A stretch of 64,000 bases of DNA from Atriophallophorus winterbourni (Eukaryota; Platyhelminthes; Trematoda; Plagiorchiida; Microphallidae): positions 40,646 through 104,645 of the forward strand of contig JACCGJ010013240.1 in assembly GCA_013407085.1 (NCBI GenBank), given 5' to 3'. This document shows positions 33,396 through 42,983 of this stretch, piece by piece. The notes under the pieces are model-generated. The model did not search any database. It worked only from the letters and a program-made list of their open reading frames with translations, and had not been told where the DNA came from. Each line of letters starts with the position of its first letter. Within the stretch, counting starts at the first letter, position 1. The translations under genes and the position numbers were made by a program.

Positions 33396-33799
33396 CCCCT
33401 CAATTGATATGCAAGATTAAAAAGTTTACCATTTAAGCGTGATATAGTAAATAATGTAAATGCTAGATTTATGTTTTTTAATACACAACTCTTCTTTAGC
33501 TGACCTTACACAATACGGGTGAAGAGAAATTGTTTTTTATTTTTATTTTTCCAGCATCATTTATAACCAGGTGCTTCCTAAATACAACCCGGATGATCAA
33601 TTGGCGTCACGATCGTCGAGAATATTCAACGCACAATAATACAAAATAGTTTGGCAGTGGTGGTTGCTTCTCCGCAGCTTTCCACCGAAAAACATTCTGA
33701 ACTCGCAATTGGCTCGTTCGCCACTTTCTGTCCTGTGCAACTGAGCTGAACTCCAAATAGTCTTAGATTCAGAGAAGGCCTCGGACTTTCTCAAACATT
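33396..33799. other. Mixed repeat debris, no gene
   Basis: The stretch 33515-33570 (GGGTGAAGAGAAATTG...) resembles the conserved small frame of family C. The stretch 33650-33760 resembles the family E 3' UTR at 37750-37840 (ATTGGCTCGTT, CTGTCCTGTGC). Both are short and diverged. No coding region was recognised. Confidence 0.5.
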
Positions 33800-36121
33800 T
33801 CCAGTCTGTTCAGAGGTTTGATCGCCAACCAGCAAAGTAGATTTTATTATTCAGGATCGAACTTATAATTCGGCAGAAATAAGAATTATAGACCCTATTA
33901 CAATCTGCGAAGAATTTCTTAAATATTTTAATACTACTTACAATACTTCCATCTATAAAGATATGACTAGAACATTCGATCACCTAGTGTATTAAACACT
34001 ATATGCATAAATCTGAATGACATTAATGAAGTCTGCAAGCAAACTACGTTCAGTATCAAGCCAGACATAACAGGCATTCCACCCGCAATTTGCAGAATGG
34101 GTGGTGACGATTTCAAACTTCTTCTACTGAACTTATTTAACACTTCAATCGAATCTGGAATCTTCCCTTCAGAATGGAAACACTCTGTCGTTACACCCAG
34201 ACATAAATCTGGCTCGAAGCACACGGTATCAAATTATCGCCCAATTAACCACACAGCAATACTATCTAGATTACTTGGAAAAATAATAAAAAAAAGCTAT
34301 ATTAAATCACTTATCTCCAAGTTTCTTCTCAAGAGCTCAACATGGCTTCCTGTATAAAAGATCTTGCAATACATGCCAGCTTGAATACCTAGACTATATT
34401 ATTTCATCGATTGAGGAAATTTTGGCAGTTGTAGTTGTCTTCCTAGACATAACTAAAGCATTTGATACTGTTCCTCATAAGATATTATTATCGAAACTTG
34501 AATCATATGGCATCGGTGGTAATCTTCTTTCCTGGTTAACTTCTTTTCTTACTGATCGCACTTACTCTGTTGAAGTTAATGGCCGTAGATCACGCAGCCT
34601 ACCTATTCCCAGTGGGGTGATTCAAGGTAGCGTATTAGGCCCCTTACTATTTCTTATATATATAAATGACATACATAACGTCATTTCGCATAGCAAACTG
34701 TTCTTATTCGCTGATGACATGAAAGTTGTCATCACTTTCCCAGCTAATCAAGCACAAACTTATATAGCTCGACTAAACAATGATTTAGCTGCACTTGCAG
34801 ATTGGGCAAAAAATAATGGTCTAACGTTCTCAACAGCAAAATCTAATTTTATGCCTATAAGATGCACGATACAAAATAACTCAATCCTTCTAAACAATAA
34901 CGCAATTCAAATGATTGACAGCACGCGTGATTTAGGATTTCGATATTCTTCATCACTCACTTTCAACGAACAGATACGCCACCTTATTACTAAAGCCAGA
35001 CAAAGTATGAATACTATACACAGATCTATAATTCAGCCTCATTGTAAACTAGAAATGTATAAATTATTCACCATTCCTATCTTTGACTATTGTAACATAA
35101 TATATACTAATATAAATAAAACCGATAGCATAGTTTTAGAAAAGATACAACGTTCTTTCTCAAAATCAATAATCGGTTATACCACCAAACAATCCTATAG
35201 AGAAAGATGTATACAACTGAAACTCGATCCTCTATGGTTTCGCAGACTTAAGCATAACCTCATCTTATTCTTTAAAATACTGTCAACGGATAATATGGAA
35301 ATACGTTCGAATATTCATATACGGCATGATTCTAAATATAGCTTGAGAAACAGTGAAAAAACTATCAAGTTACCAAGGTTTCGTACTAAAGTAAGGAACA
35401 GTTTCTTCTTGACTAAATATGCTAAACTGTGGAATCTTCTTCCAAAATATATAAGACTCAGTTCCTCTTTAAATGAATTCAAATCACATCTAGCTTCATT
35501 TCTTACCGTTGATAAAATTCGCAATCTACTTAATTTAAATGTTCTACCTGATGATTTATATAATAATGGCATTCCTGGTTATTGATATTAAATAAACGTT
35601 CATATCGTTCGAAACAACATTCTCTCGCTTCTGAGTTTTTTCTCCACAGCAAAATTCTCAATCCGCACCAAAATGAAACTGGCCCCCAGACCTCAAACTA
35701 GTGGAATAAACCACCTTCGCCTAGCAGACAAGAAAACGGCTCATGGTCAGGAAAGATCAATCTATTTACAACAATCATAATGAAAAAGTTTGGAACATCA
35801 ACAATAGAGATTCTTCGCGCATCTTTGATGGACCTTATCCATTGATCATCAGTGTTGCCGGAAACATTCTAGACTTTTCCTTGCAATAACTGTGTTTTCG
35901 TAATATATCAGATCACGTACCGGATACCTGGAAACAACTTTAAATACCGTTACCTCTATATTTATTAAACGTTAAATTCCGCTGAAACAAATGACTTGAA
36001 CCAATTGTTTTTTTGCAAATGTACATCCAATAATCTGATTGTACAAAGCTTTTGGAAATTATTGATCATGTTTAACATGCCTTGGATTTCCAAGAATAAA
36101 ATTTATTTATTTATTTATTTA
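33800..36121 (+). mobile_element. Family B LINE, sense copy with intact 3' end
   Basis: The element begins in a degenerate endonuclease-RT linker (about 33800-34100). The RT start follows (34097-34357, SNYRPINHTAILSRLLGK, stop after STWLPV), then the intact frame 34422-35585 and a 3' UTR ending with ATTGATCATG, the stem-loop CTTGGATTTCCAAG (36081-36094) and (TTTA)n. It is the reference for the minus-strand copies at 7330-16660. The 5' end is truncated. Confidence 0.9.
34422..35585 (+). CDS. Family B LINE RT, C-terminal 387 codons
   Basis: It contains FLDITKAFDTVPHKILL (motif A), SGVIQGSVLGPLLFLIYIND (motif B region), FLFADDMKVV (catalytic ADD) and a long C terminus: LGFRYSSSLTFNEQIRHL, YCNIIYTNINKTDSIVLEK, LKHNLILFFKILSTDN, RNSFFLTKYAKLWNLLP. 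The frame is open to its natural stop. The upstream part of the RT is separated by stops near 34360-34420, so the protein is incomplete as read. The first codon given is only where the open frame begins. Confidence 0.9.
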   Translation: MAVVVVFLDITKAFDTVPHKILLSKLESYGIGGNLLSWLTSFLTDRTYSVEVNGRRSRSLPIPSGVIQGSVLGPLLFLIYINDIHNVISHSKLFLFADDMKVVITFPANQAQTYIARLNNDLAALADWAKNNGLTFSTAKSNFMPIRCTIQNNSILLNNNAIQMIDSTRDLGFRYSSSLTFNEQIRHLITKARQSMNTIHRSIIQPHCKLEMYKLFTIPIFDYCNIIYTNINKTDSIVLEKIQRSFSKSIIGYTTKQSYRERCIQLKLDPLWFRRLKHNLILFFKILSTDNMEIRSNIHIRHDSKYSLRNSEKTIKLPRFRTKVRNSFFLTKYAKLWNLLPKYIRLSSSLNEFKSHLASFLTVDKIRNLLNLNVLPDDLYNNGIPGY

Positions 36122-36124
36122 AAT

Positions 36125-37850
36125 AGATCCGCCTAACATGATAATCATCAAAAGGCCTGATATTGTTAGTCCACTTGAGGAGTTATTCTTCACTGATGAA
36201 GATAAACTTGCTTTTCCAGCAACTAACCCACATGAATCTGCTGCCCAGACGACATTCACCCTCAAATTATAAAGAACCTGGCTCCAATACTAACAGAACT
36301 TGTGGGTTGTCTTCTAAACGCTTCCTTGCAACATCGATATATTCGGAGTATTTGGAAGCAGGCTGATGTGATTCTAGTGCATAAAGGTGATAGTCGATCC
36401 TGAGTTTGCAATTAGAGACCTGCAAGTCTTACAGGCATACTTTGTTAAATCCCGAAGAAACTTATTAGTGATAGGATCTGTCGCCATCTAGTTGATTGCT
36501 CGTTGCTGAACTCTGCTCAGCACGGCATAACAAACCTCTTGTGTTTTCCTAATGAGGTCACCATGAGGCTAGATAAGGGCCAACAAGTTAAAGTTTTTTA
36601 CTTTGACTTTCGCAGAGCCTTTGATTCGGTAAACCACAGATTGCTAGCAACTAAACTTGGTTATATGGGTATCGATGGTCTCCTGAAGGATTGGATAATA
36701 GGCTTGCTAGGTAATAGATTCTTTCGCGTCAGGATAGGCAGTATGTATTCCTTCTAAGTAAAGGTTTTTAGTGGATTCCTACAAGGTTTCGTACTCGGAC
36801 CGCTAATTTTTCTTATTTTCATCGATGATTTGTCAGCGTCGCTTAAGCGTATCTGCTATATTTTCGCGGATGATGTCAAGTTCATCAAATCACTGAATTA
36901 ACATGATGTTCTTCAGGATATCGAATAGGTCATCAAGTGGTCTGCTACATGGTATGACCAGTTAACTTCTGTAAAAGCTATTTCTCTAGTCTAAAGTCAA
37001 TAGGAAGCTAGAGGTTGCTGGACCAGATGGTATACGTGAGATAAATGGGCTGATCAACGAGCAGCTGCTGCCCAACGCGCTAGGAGCGAGGATTTCCGCC
37101 TTCGATCATTTTTATCCTGCAGGTCCCCAGAGGTTTCTTACCATTTTACAAAGCGGTAGTGAGACCACATCTCGAGTATTGCGTTCAAGCATGGTCACCT
37201 TATTTGGAAAAATATTTTGCCAAGCTGGAAGGTGTTCAACGCCTAACTACTCGTATGACTGTAAGGCAATCAGGTAAGTCTTATGAGGGACGATTGCTGA
37301 GTATAGATCTCTTCTCACTAAAAAGAAGGCGGCTACTTGGTGACCTGGTTAAAACCTTCAGGTTTCAGTACTATTCTTCCAAGCGAAATGTACGTTCTGG
37401 CGCCAAGTGTGAGTACTTAGGCCACCCATTAAAACTGGCCGAGCAACATGTCAGGTCAAATGTTCGTAAGTACTTCTTTAGTGAAAGGGTAGTAAATAGC
37501 TTAATTCGTCTTCCTAAAGAATTTGTTTGATTTACTTCGGTAGGGGGTTTCAAGAATAGACTCGAGTCAGTGTGGCCTACATTATTTCCTGATGTTTAAC
37601 CGTAAGTGAATAGTTGGTATGATCCTTATGTTGTCTTTGGAACGCACTAAAGTTTCTCCTCACCTATTGGCGAGAAGAGTTTTTCTGTTGCATTCCAGAT
37701 TACTCTCATGCCAGAAGATATTTGCGAAGACATTGTTTGAAGTGGTGGACGCTCTTCTGTGGTATACCACCGAAAGACATATTTACGCTCGATTGGCTCG
37801 TTAGCTACATACTGTCCTGTGCTAACTGAACTGAACTGAACTAAACTGAT
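36125..37850 (+). mobile_element. Family E LINE, rearranged, with (CTGAA)n tail
   Basis: Pieces in order: CGLSSKRFLATSIYSEY near 36300; NSAQHGITNLLCFPNEV and FYFDFRRAFDSVNHRLL (36503-36757); CYIFADDVKF near 36855 (catalytic ADD intact); RPHLEYCVQAWSPYLEKY and LLSIDLFSLKRRRLLGDLVK (37159-37530). The stretch 36980-37140 breaks the expected order and includes GPDGIRE, which normally precedes the RT, so the copy is internally rearranged. The 3' UTR ends in ACTGAACTGAACTGAAC at about 37820-37845. Confidence 0.83.
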
Positions 37851-38105
37851 TAAGTTGTCCCGCATTCGATGACTTTTTTCGGTTATCTCCTTTGGTTGGT
37901 ACACGAGGGCACATCCTTAAGCTAAATAAACAGCACACCAGGCTCGAATCCAGAACGCATTTCTTTAGCATCCGAATAGTGAACGCGTGGAACTCACTTT
38001 CCGCAGAACTAATGTTGGCAACTTCAGTAATTCCATTCAAACATGGGCTGGACGAACGGTGGCAGATGCTTTTTCCGGAGCATTACCCTTAAGACTAAAT
38101 CCCAC
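37851..38105 (+). mobile_element. LINE C-terminal fragment
   Basis: Frame 37892-38092 reads GHILKLNKQHTRLESRTHFF, then SIRIVNAWNSLSAEL and FKHGLDERWQMLFP, the end of a CR1-like polyprotein. It starts right after the (CTGAA)n tail of the preceding element, so it was probably the insertion target or a neighbour in tandem. Confidence 0.75.
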
Positions 38106-38511
38106 CGTATTTATGGTAAAAAACCCACAAAAACCCACAAAATATTCGGAAAATCATTTTGAAACACGAAAAAGCGTTTCTTTTTCATTTTTCGTATTTG
38201 TTGAAATAAACTGCTGTCCATCGTCTTTTCAATCGATTGAACATTCAACATGCAATAACTCTCTCACCTTTCGGTGATCTGACCTCCCCCTATTCAATTC
38301 ACAGTTACACACGCCTGTGTTACTTACGAATCAATCCTGGTAGTGGTGAGTGCTTTCAAGCACACCTCCGAAAGAATCTGGGCACTCGTTTCGACTTGGT
38401 CGACTATCGCCCTGTGATACTGATACTAATACTGATTAAAAAATATTTATTTTTCAAGGTCACAAGTTATTTTCAAGTGCATATAACAAATACAAATAAA
38501 GTGATCACAAC
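38106..38511. other. LINE 3' UTR-like sequence, no gene
   Basis: AT-rich sequence follows the LINE stop at about 38090. A purine-rich direct repeat (AAAACCCACA twice, 38121-38141) is present. No open frame resembles a protein. Confidence 0.35.
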
Positions 38512-38600
38512 ATGAGCCCCTGTTATCTATAAAATGCTCCCATGTGGCGTGCGTCTCAAAAAGCCTTTGACAACTAATCCAGCTCCCGGCCTGCATGTGT
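38512..38600 (+). mobile_element. SINE-like repeat S2, 5' portion
   Basis: TATAAAATGCTCCCATGTGG, then GCGTCTCAAAAAGCC and CAGCTCCCGGCCTGCA, recur with a few changes at about 48130-48205, upstream of the longer S2 copy. It is followed here by unrelated sequence. Confidence 0.6.
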
Positions 38601-39008
38601 GGCTTTCACATGTCCATATTGCTGTCCGTAGCTGCATTCCTACGTTCGCGAAACCTTCGGCTGCGTGTTAGACAGACCCTTTCAGAGCCATTCCCAATTT
38701 AGTGTGGAGTACCTCAGTGGTCCGTTCTTGGCCCGCGACTATTTTAGATATTCATCAACGATATTGGTGCGTACGTCGAATCATCATTTCTCCTTTTCGT
38801 GGCTCCAACAAGACATGAACGCCCTCGAACAGCCACAACGGCGAGCAACAAAGCTTATTAACGGCCTTCAAAACATGTCCTACGATGAACGGCTGCAGTA
38901 TTGCGATCTCTTAATCAGCTACCGACTCCTCCGCGGAGATTTGCTTTTGACCTTTCGCATTCTCACTGAGAATCAGCAACCTTGCAAGTCCCTGATGCCT
39001 CTATCCAA

Positions 39009-39135
39009 TAGTTCAATAGTTCAATAGTATATTTATGGTAAAATAAGCACATAGCTTCAAATAACCACAGGATATGTTTACAGTAGATCGAAAAATAGGA
39101 TAAAGAAAAAAACGTCAGAATGGGGTTCAAGGGAA
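39009..39135 (-). mobile_element. LINE family A2 tail-only insertion
   Basis: Read on the minus strand, it contains GAAGCTATGTGCTTATTTTACC and ends in repeated TATTGAAC units (39010-39030). The AAGC-TATGT-GCTT stem motif matches the 3' ends at 20485-20505 and 30731-30745. It splits the family D C-terminal coding sequence. The right boundary is approximate. Confidence 0.65.
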
Positions 39136-39330
39136 TAAATTGGTCAGTATAATCAGTACGGGTGCGGTGAGGCCTTATAGCGAGCCACACTCGCTTTGGA
39201 GTTGCGTCTTCCCGAGTTCGCTAGGCGCTAGACGCAATCATCGTGGGCACAATCTCAAGATTGGTGATCAGAACAGCCGATTGAACAGTCGAAAGTATTT
39301 ACTACCCCTTCGCATATACCGTGTCTGGGA

Positions 39331-39624
39331 AGGAAAACCCTGATTTTAAACCTCCGCTGCCTTGCGGGATACCCGATCGCGGGAAAGGCTTCGGGAGAAA
39401 ACCCTGAGGAAAAACCTGGAACAGAGTCTGGTAGACCACCTCTTTCTGGCAACTCCCTGCTGCCTTGCAGGTGGCACTTGGTTGTGCAAAGGCTAGAGAA
39501 GCTGACTCGAACAAACGCCGAGTGGTGCTGGGGACGTCGCTTTGTACCCAAATCCCCAAGAACCTTCGTTGAAGCCGACTCATCCTCCAGGAGGAGATAG
39601 TCGCACAAAAGTAAAGTAAAGTAA
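39331..39624 (+). mobile_element. SINE-like repeat S2 with 10-bp target duplication, (GTAAA)n tail
   Basis: GTGTCTGGGA is present at 39321-39330 and again at 39625-39634, and the family D LINE frame is continuous if the insert and one copy are ignored. The 294-bp insert begins AGGAAAACCCTGA and ends AGTCGCACAAAAGTAAAGTAAAGTAA, i.e. a (GTAAA)n tail (the last 14 bases). It is about 90 percent identical by eye to 48333-48625. No open frame of interest; it must have been mobilised by another element's enzymes. Confidence 0.88.
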
Positions 39625-39723
39625 GTGTCTGGGACGCTCTCCCGCTGGAGGTGGTATGTGCTGAGTCACTGTCCTCGTTTAAGCAACGCCTAGACAAACA
39701 CCTATGGCAATCAACTTTCAAGT

Positions 39724-40007
39724 GACTTTCGTTTATCTTTCGCCATTCCGATCTACCCCATTATACTTACACATCATTCACCTAACCATAAACGATTAAC
39801 ACTTTTTCCTGTCTTTTCCCCCCAGCTTACAAGCATCAAAGTTGCTCACGCCAAAGCAACCGTCATGCACTGGAGGACGTGGTGGGAATGTGTCTTGGGC
39901 TGACACTTCTCCCTATAAAAAGCCACAAATGTCCAATCAAGGTGTATGCTATACGCGAACATGGCCGGCTATAAGGCCTATTTGCCTCCGTTTTTCTCTC
40001 ATCATGT
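39724..40007 (+). other. Family D LINE 3' UTR-like sequence
   Basis: This follows the LINE stop codon. The block GGAGGACGTGGTGGGAATGT and TAAAAAGCCACAAATGTCCA is loosely repeated at 48800-48930, which suggests a shared 3' UTR. No gene was found. Confidence 0.45.
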
Positions 40008-40868
40008 ATGCTTTTTAGCATGCTTTGTGCGACCCTCTGTACACACCACCCAGTGGTTTCTTACAAGCTATCAGCTTTTATTGCCACAATAAAACTATTG
40101 ACTATTGGCTATATGAAGATTTGGCAGGTCATCAACTCACCCAGCGATACAAGGAAACTTCAATCCGACCTGGATTCATTACACGTATGGTCTATGATCA
40201 ACCGCTTACCATTCAACACTGACAAATGCCATGCATTACGCATTCGTCTATTATCTGGGTGGCAAGATGCTCGCTGTTACAATGCAAGAAAAAGATCTCG
40301 GGGTGATTATACATTATTACTTGGGCTGTTCTGATCAGTGTAGTAGAGGTAGTGCGTTCTAAGCACGAGGAATCCAGTGTAGTAGAGCTTCAACCGTGGC
40401 AAATAGAATCGTTTGGCTTTTAACGCGTGCGTTCGGAACAATTGATCCACGTCCCTTTCCGTTTCTTTTTCAAGCGTACATCAGGCCACACTGAGAGTAT
40501 GCTGTCTCCGTCTGGAACCCATGGTTGAAACGTGACCAGCACTCCCTAGAACAGCCGCAGAGATGTTCTACAAAGCTTGTCAGGGGCTTAGCTTCGTTAG
40601 CCACGAAGAAGGTCTCACAACTCTACAAATGTTCTCTACAAACTATCGTCGTATCCGACGCAATCTGATCCTTGCGTATCGGATATTGACGGAACAACCT
40701 CACCCAATGTGGGGCTATGCTTAAATGGCCCCATATTCAGCAAATTGTGGTCATCACCTGAAGTTGGCACATATGCACAGTAGATTGGACTGTCGCAGAC
40801 ACTCCTTTGCCGTCCGGATTCCTCGTGCTTAGAACGCACTACCTCTACTACACTGATAAGAACAGCCC
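40008..40868 (+). mobile_element. Family D LINE, sense part of an inverted duplication
   Basis: Remnants: KIWQVINSPSDTRKLQSDLD and NRLPFNTDKCHALRI (40008-40334), then near 40440-40800 LLTRAFGTID, a YAVSVWNPWLKRDQHSLEQP-like stretch and RRIRRNLILAYRIL. Order and strand are sense. 40108-40368 reappears inverted at 40812-41098. The C-terminal codons near 40830 are shared between the sense part and the inverted arm. Confidence 0.78.
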
Positions 40869-41443
40869 AAGTCATATTGTATAATCACCCCGAGATCTTT
40901 TCTTGCATTGTGACAGCGAGCATCTTGCCTCTCAGATAATAGCCAGGATCGCCAGGAAGACGAATTCGTAATTCATGGCATTTATCAGTGTTGCATGGTA
41001 AGCGTTTGATCGTAGACCATGCCTGTAATGAATCCATGTCCGATTGAAGTTTCGTTGTATTGCTGGGTGAGTTGATGACTCGCCAAATCTTGATATCATC
41101 CGCGAAAAGGAGAAATGGTGATTCGACGTACCCTCAAATGTCGTTGATAAACATCAAAAATAGACGCGGGACAAGAACGGACTCCTGAAGTAGTCCACAC
41201 TGGATTTGGAGTGGAACTGAAAGGGTCTGTCTAAATACTTAGTGCTTGCAGCTTGTTAAGCAATATCGCATGATCAACTCGGTCAAATGCCTTAGAGAAA
41301 TCTAAGTAAATGACGTCCACACCCTGACCTTTGTCAGCAGTTTTAGTCCAGCAGTCTCTGGCTAAAAACAAATTAGAGGTACAGGAATGCCCTCTACGAA
41401 ATCCATGTTGTTCTGCAGGGATAATATAGGAACTATTCACAAA
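40812..41443 (-). mobile_element. Family D LINE, inverted part, cut by Gypsy 2
   Basis: The minus-strand frame 41440-41231 gives PAEQHGFRRGHSCTSNLFLA and VIYLDFSKAFDRVDHAILL (RT motif A). The region down to 40900 matches the sense copy's SDTRKLQSDL section as its reverse complement. The LINE ends abruptly at 41443, where the 144-bp terminal repeat of a Gypsy remnant starts. Confidence 0.82.
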
Positions 41444-42787
41444 AGCCGCGGCAGATCCGACAAAACGAGACCGCTGAAATACGGATCAATTCTTTTAGAA
41501 CAAGCAAAAGATATTCTCACAAGTGGCAGACAGAATTCCAAGCACGTACGACGGATATCAAATTAGATGAGAAGAGCAACTCCGAGCGGCAGGAAATTTG
41601 TATTCGCAAAATCCACGTACAAAGCTAAAAAGTGTATAGTGATTGAGACAAACAAAATGTATACAGAAAACACAATAGTACTCCCTCTAGAGCGTCGGGA
41701 ACAAGAAAAAAGACGCTCGAAGAAAGCATTAAGTTGTGAAGTCATCACACTTTGATGGACCCTATCATCAGAACGTGTTTGCCAGTTGGGGTCGTGTAAT
41801 ATGTGACACGAAGGTAATGGGGGTTCAACAGGGGAATCGGGGGTACAGGTGGTTTCAGGTGAAGTGGATGAAGAAACGTGTTCGTCTCGGTTTAACCTTT
41901 GGGGAGTAACATTTTTGGGATTTTCGTTCTCTTCCAATGTGGTTTATACGTAAGCAAGTTTTAAACGATCGATAATGCCCGTTTCTTGTGATCCATTCCG
42001 GTCAATAATGAAGTACTTGGGATACCTGCTGAGCACTTTGTACGGACCAGTTTATGGTGGTTGAAGTGGTCGACGTAAATGATGGGCACGCACAAATACA
42101 AACTCGCAGGTAAACAAGTCAGCTGGGATGTAGGACGGTTGACCGTGTTGGCGAGTCGGTATAGGTGGTAATGATTTCATGAAGTTGCGAAGGCGACTGA
42201 CATACTGCAGAGCTGTATGATCTAATGGTGAATCAGAAGATATCAAGAATTCGCCAGGTAGGTTGAGCGTACACCATTTAAGCAGCTGAGCAACCCAGGG
42301 CTTCTTTCACGGTGGTACGAATACCAAGAAGCACCAAGGGTAATGTCTCGGTGCAACGCGTGATTCATGATTGCGGCTTTGAGTTTCCTACGAAAACACG
42401 ACTAAGCCATTTAAAGAAAGGTGGTAGGCTGTAGTCTGTATGTGCTTCGTACCTAGAGCTCTATTCAGTTCCCGAAAAATGTTGACTGAAATTTGTAACC
42501 TCTGTCAGTGGTAATGGTGTTCGGTACGCCGAAGTTGCTGATTCTATGTTGAACGAAAGCTTTCTCAACCGTTTCTGCACGCATATCAGTGATGGCTACA
42601 GCCATTGGCCAGCCGGTTGACGTAGGTCAATATGTAGAAGCACAGCCGCGGCAGATCCGAGAAAAAGAGACGGCTGAAATATGAATCAATTCTTTTAGAA
42701 CAGGCAAACAATATTCCCACAAGTTGCAGTCAGAATTCCAAGCACGCAACACAGATATAAAATGAGATGAAAAGAGCAACTCCGAGC
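41444..42787 (-). mobile_element. Gypsy 2 remnant: two 144-bp terminal repeats around an integrase fragment
   Basis: Near-identical 144-bp direct repeats lie at 41444-41587 and 42644-42787 (both begin AGCCGCGGCAGATCCGA and end CAACTCCGAGC). Between them the minus strand encodes only integrase: PNTITTDRG near 42530, LGTKHIQTTAYHP near 42440, then SLPPIPTRQHGQPSYIPADL, CEFVFVRAHHLRRPLQPP (42246-42052) and a tail to 41563. Gag, protease, RT and RNase H are gone. The repeats are probably LTRs, although TG...CA ends are not clear. Confidence 0.78.
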
Positions 42788-42792
42788 CCCAG

Positions 42793-42963
42793 TGTCATGA
42801 TTGTTACTTGTTTGTGATGTACACCTTTTGCATACAGTTACTAAACTTTCATATTTACATTTCAGCTCATGTACTCTCGTTCTAGATAAGTAAAGCGTTA
42901 CTTATTCTATACTAACGTGACTTCCTTTTGAACTCAATTCGGATCAGATTCTACAACGTTACA
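42793..42963 (+). repeat. Gypsy 3, 5' LTR
   Basis: 171 bp from TGTCATGATTGTTAC to CTACAACGTTACA. It shares with the 3' LTR the start, the block AGTAAAGCGTTRCTTA, the block AATTCGGATC and the GTTACA end. The abutting bases on the left are the last bases of the Gypsy 2 repeat region. The gag ATG is 20 bp downstream. Confidence 0.85.
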
Positions 42964-42983
42964 ATTTACTTATCTATAACACG

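Larger units (their letters stand above)
38665..39723 (+). mobile_element. Family D LINE, internally deleted, with two nested insertions
   Basis: RT motif B region remnants (about 38680-38790) are homologous to 41100-41230 inverted. They join directly to the C-terminal part LEQPQRRATKLINGLQNMSY and YRLLRGDLLLTFRIL, so the catalytic box and linker are deleted. The frame then runs NLKIGDQNSRLNSRKYLLPL, is cut by S2 at 39331-39624, and resumes VWDALPLEVVCAESLSSFKQ. A family A2 tail (39009-39135) is the other insertion. Confidence 0.8.
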
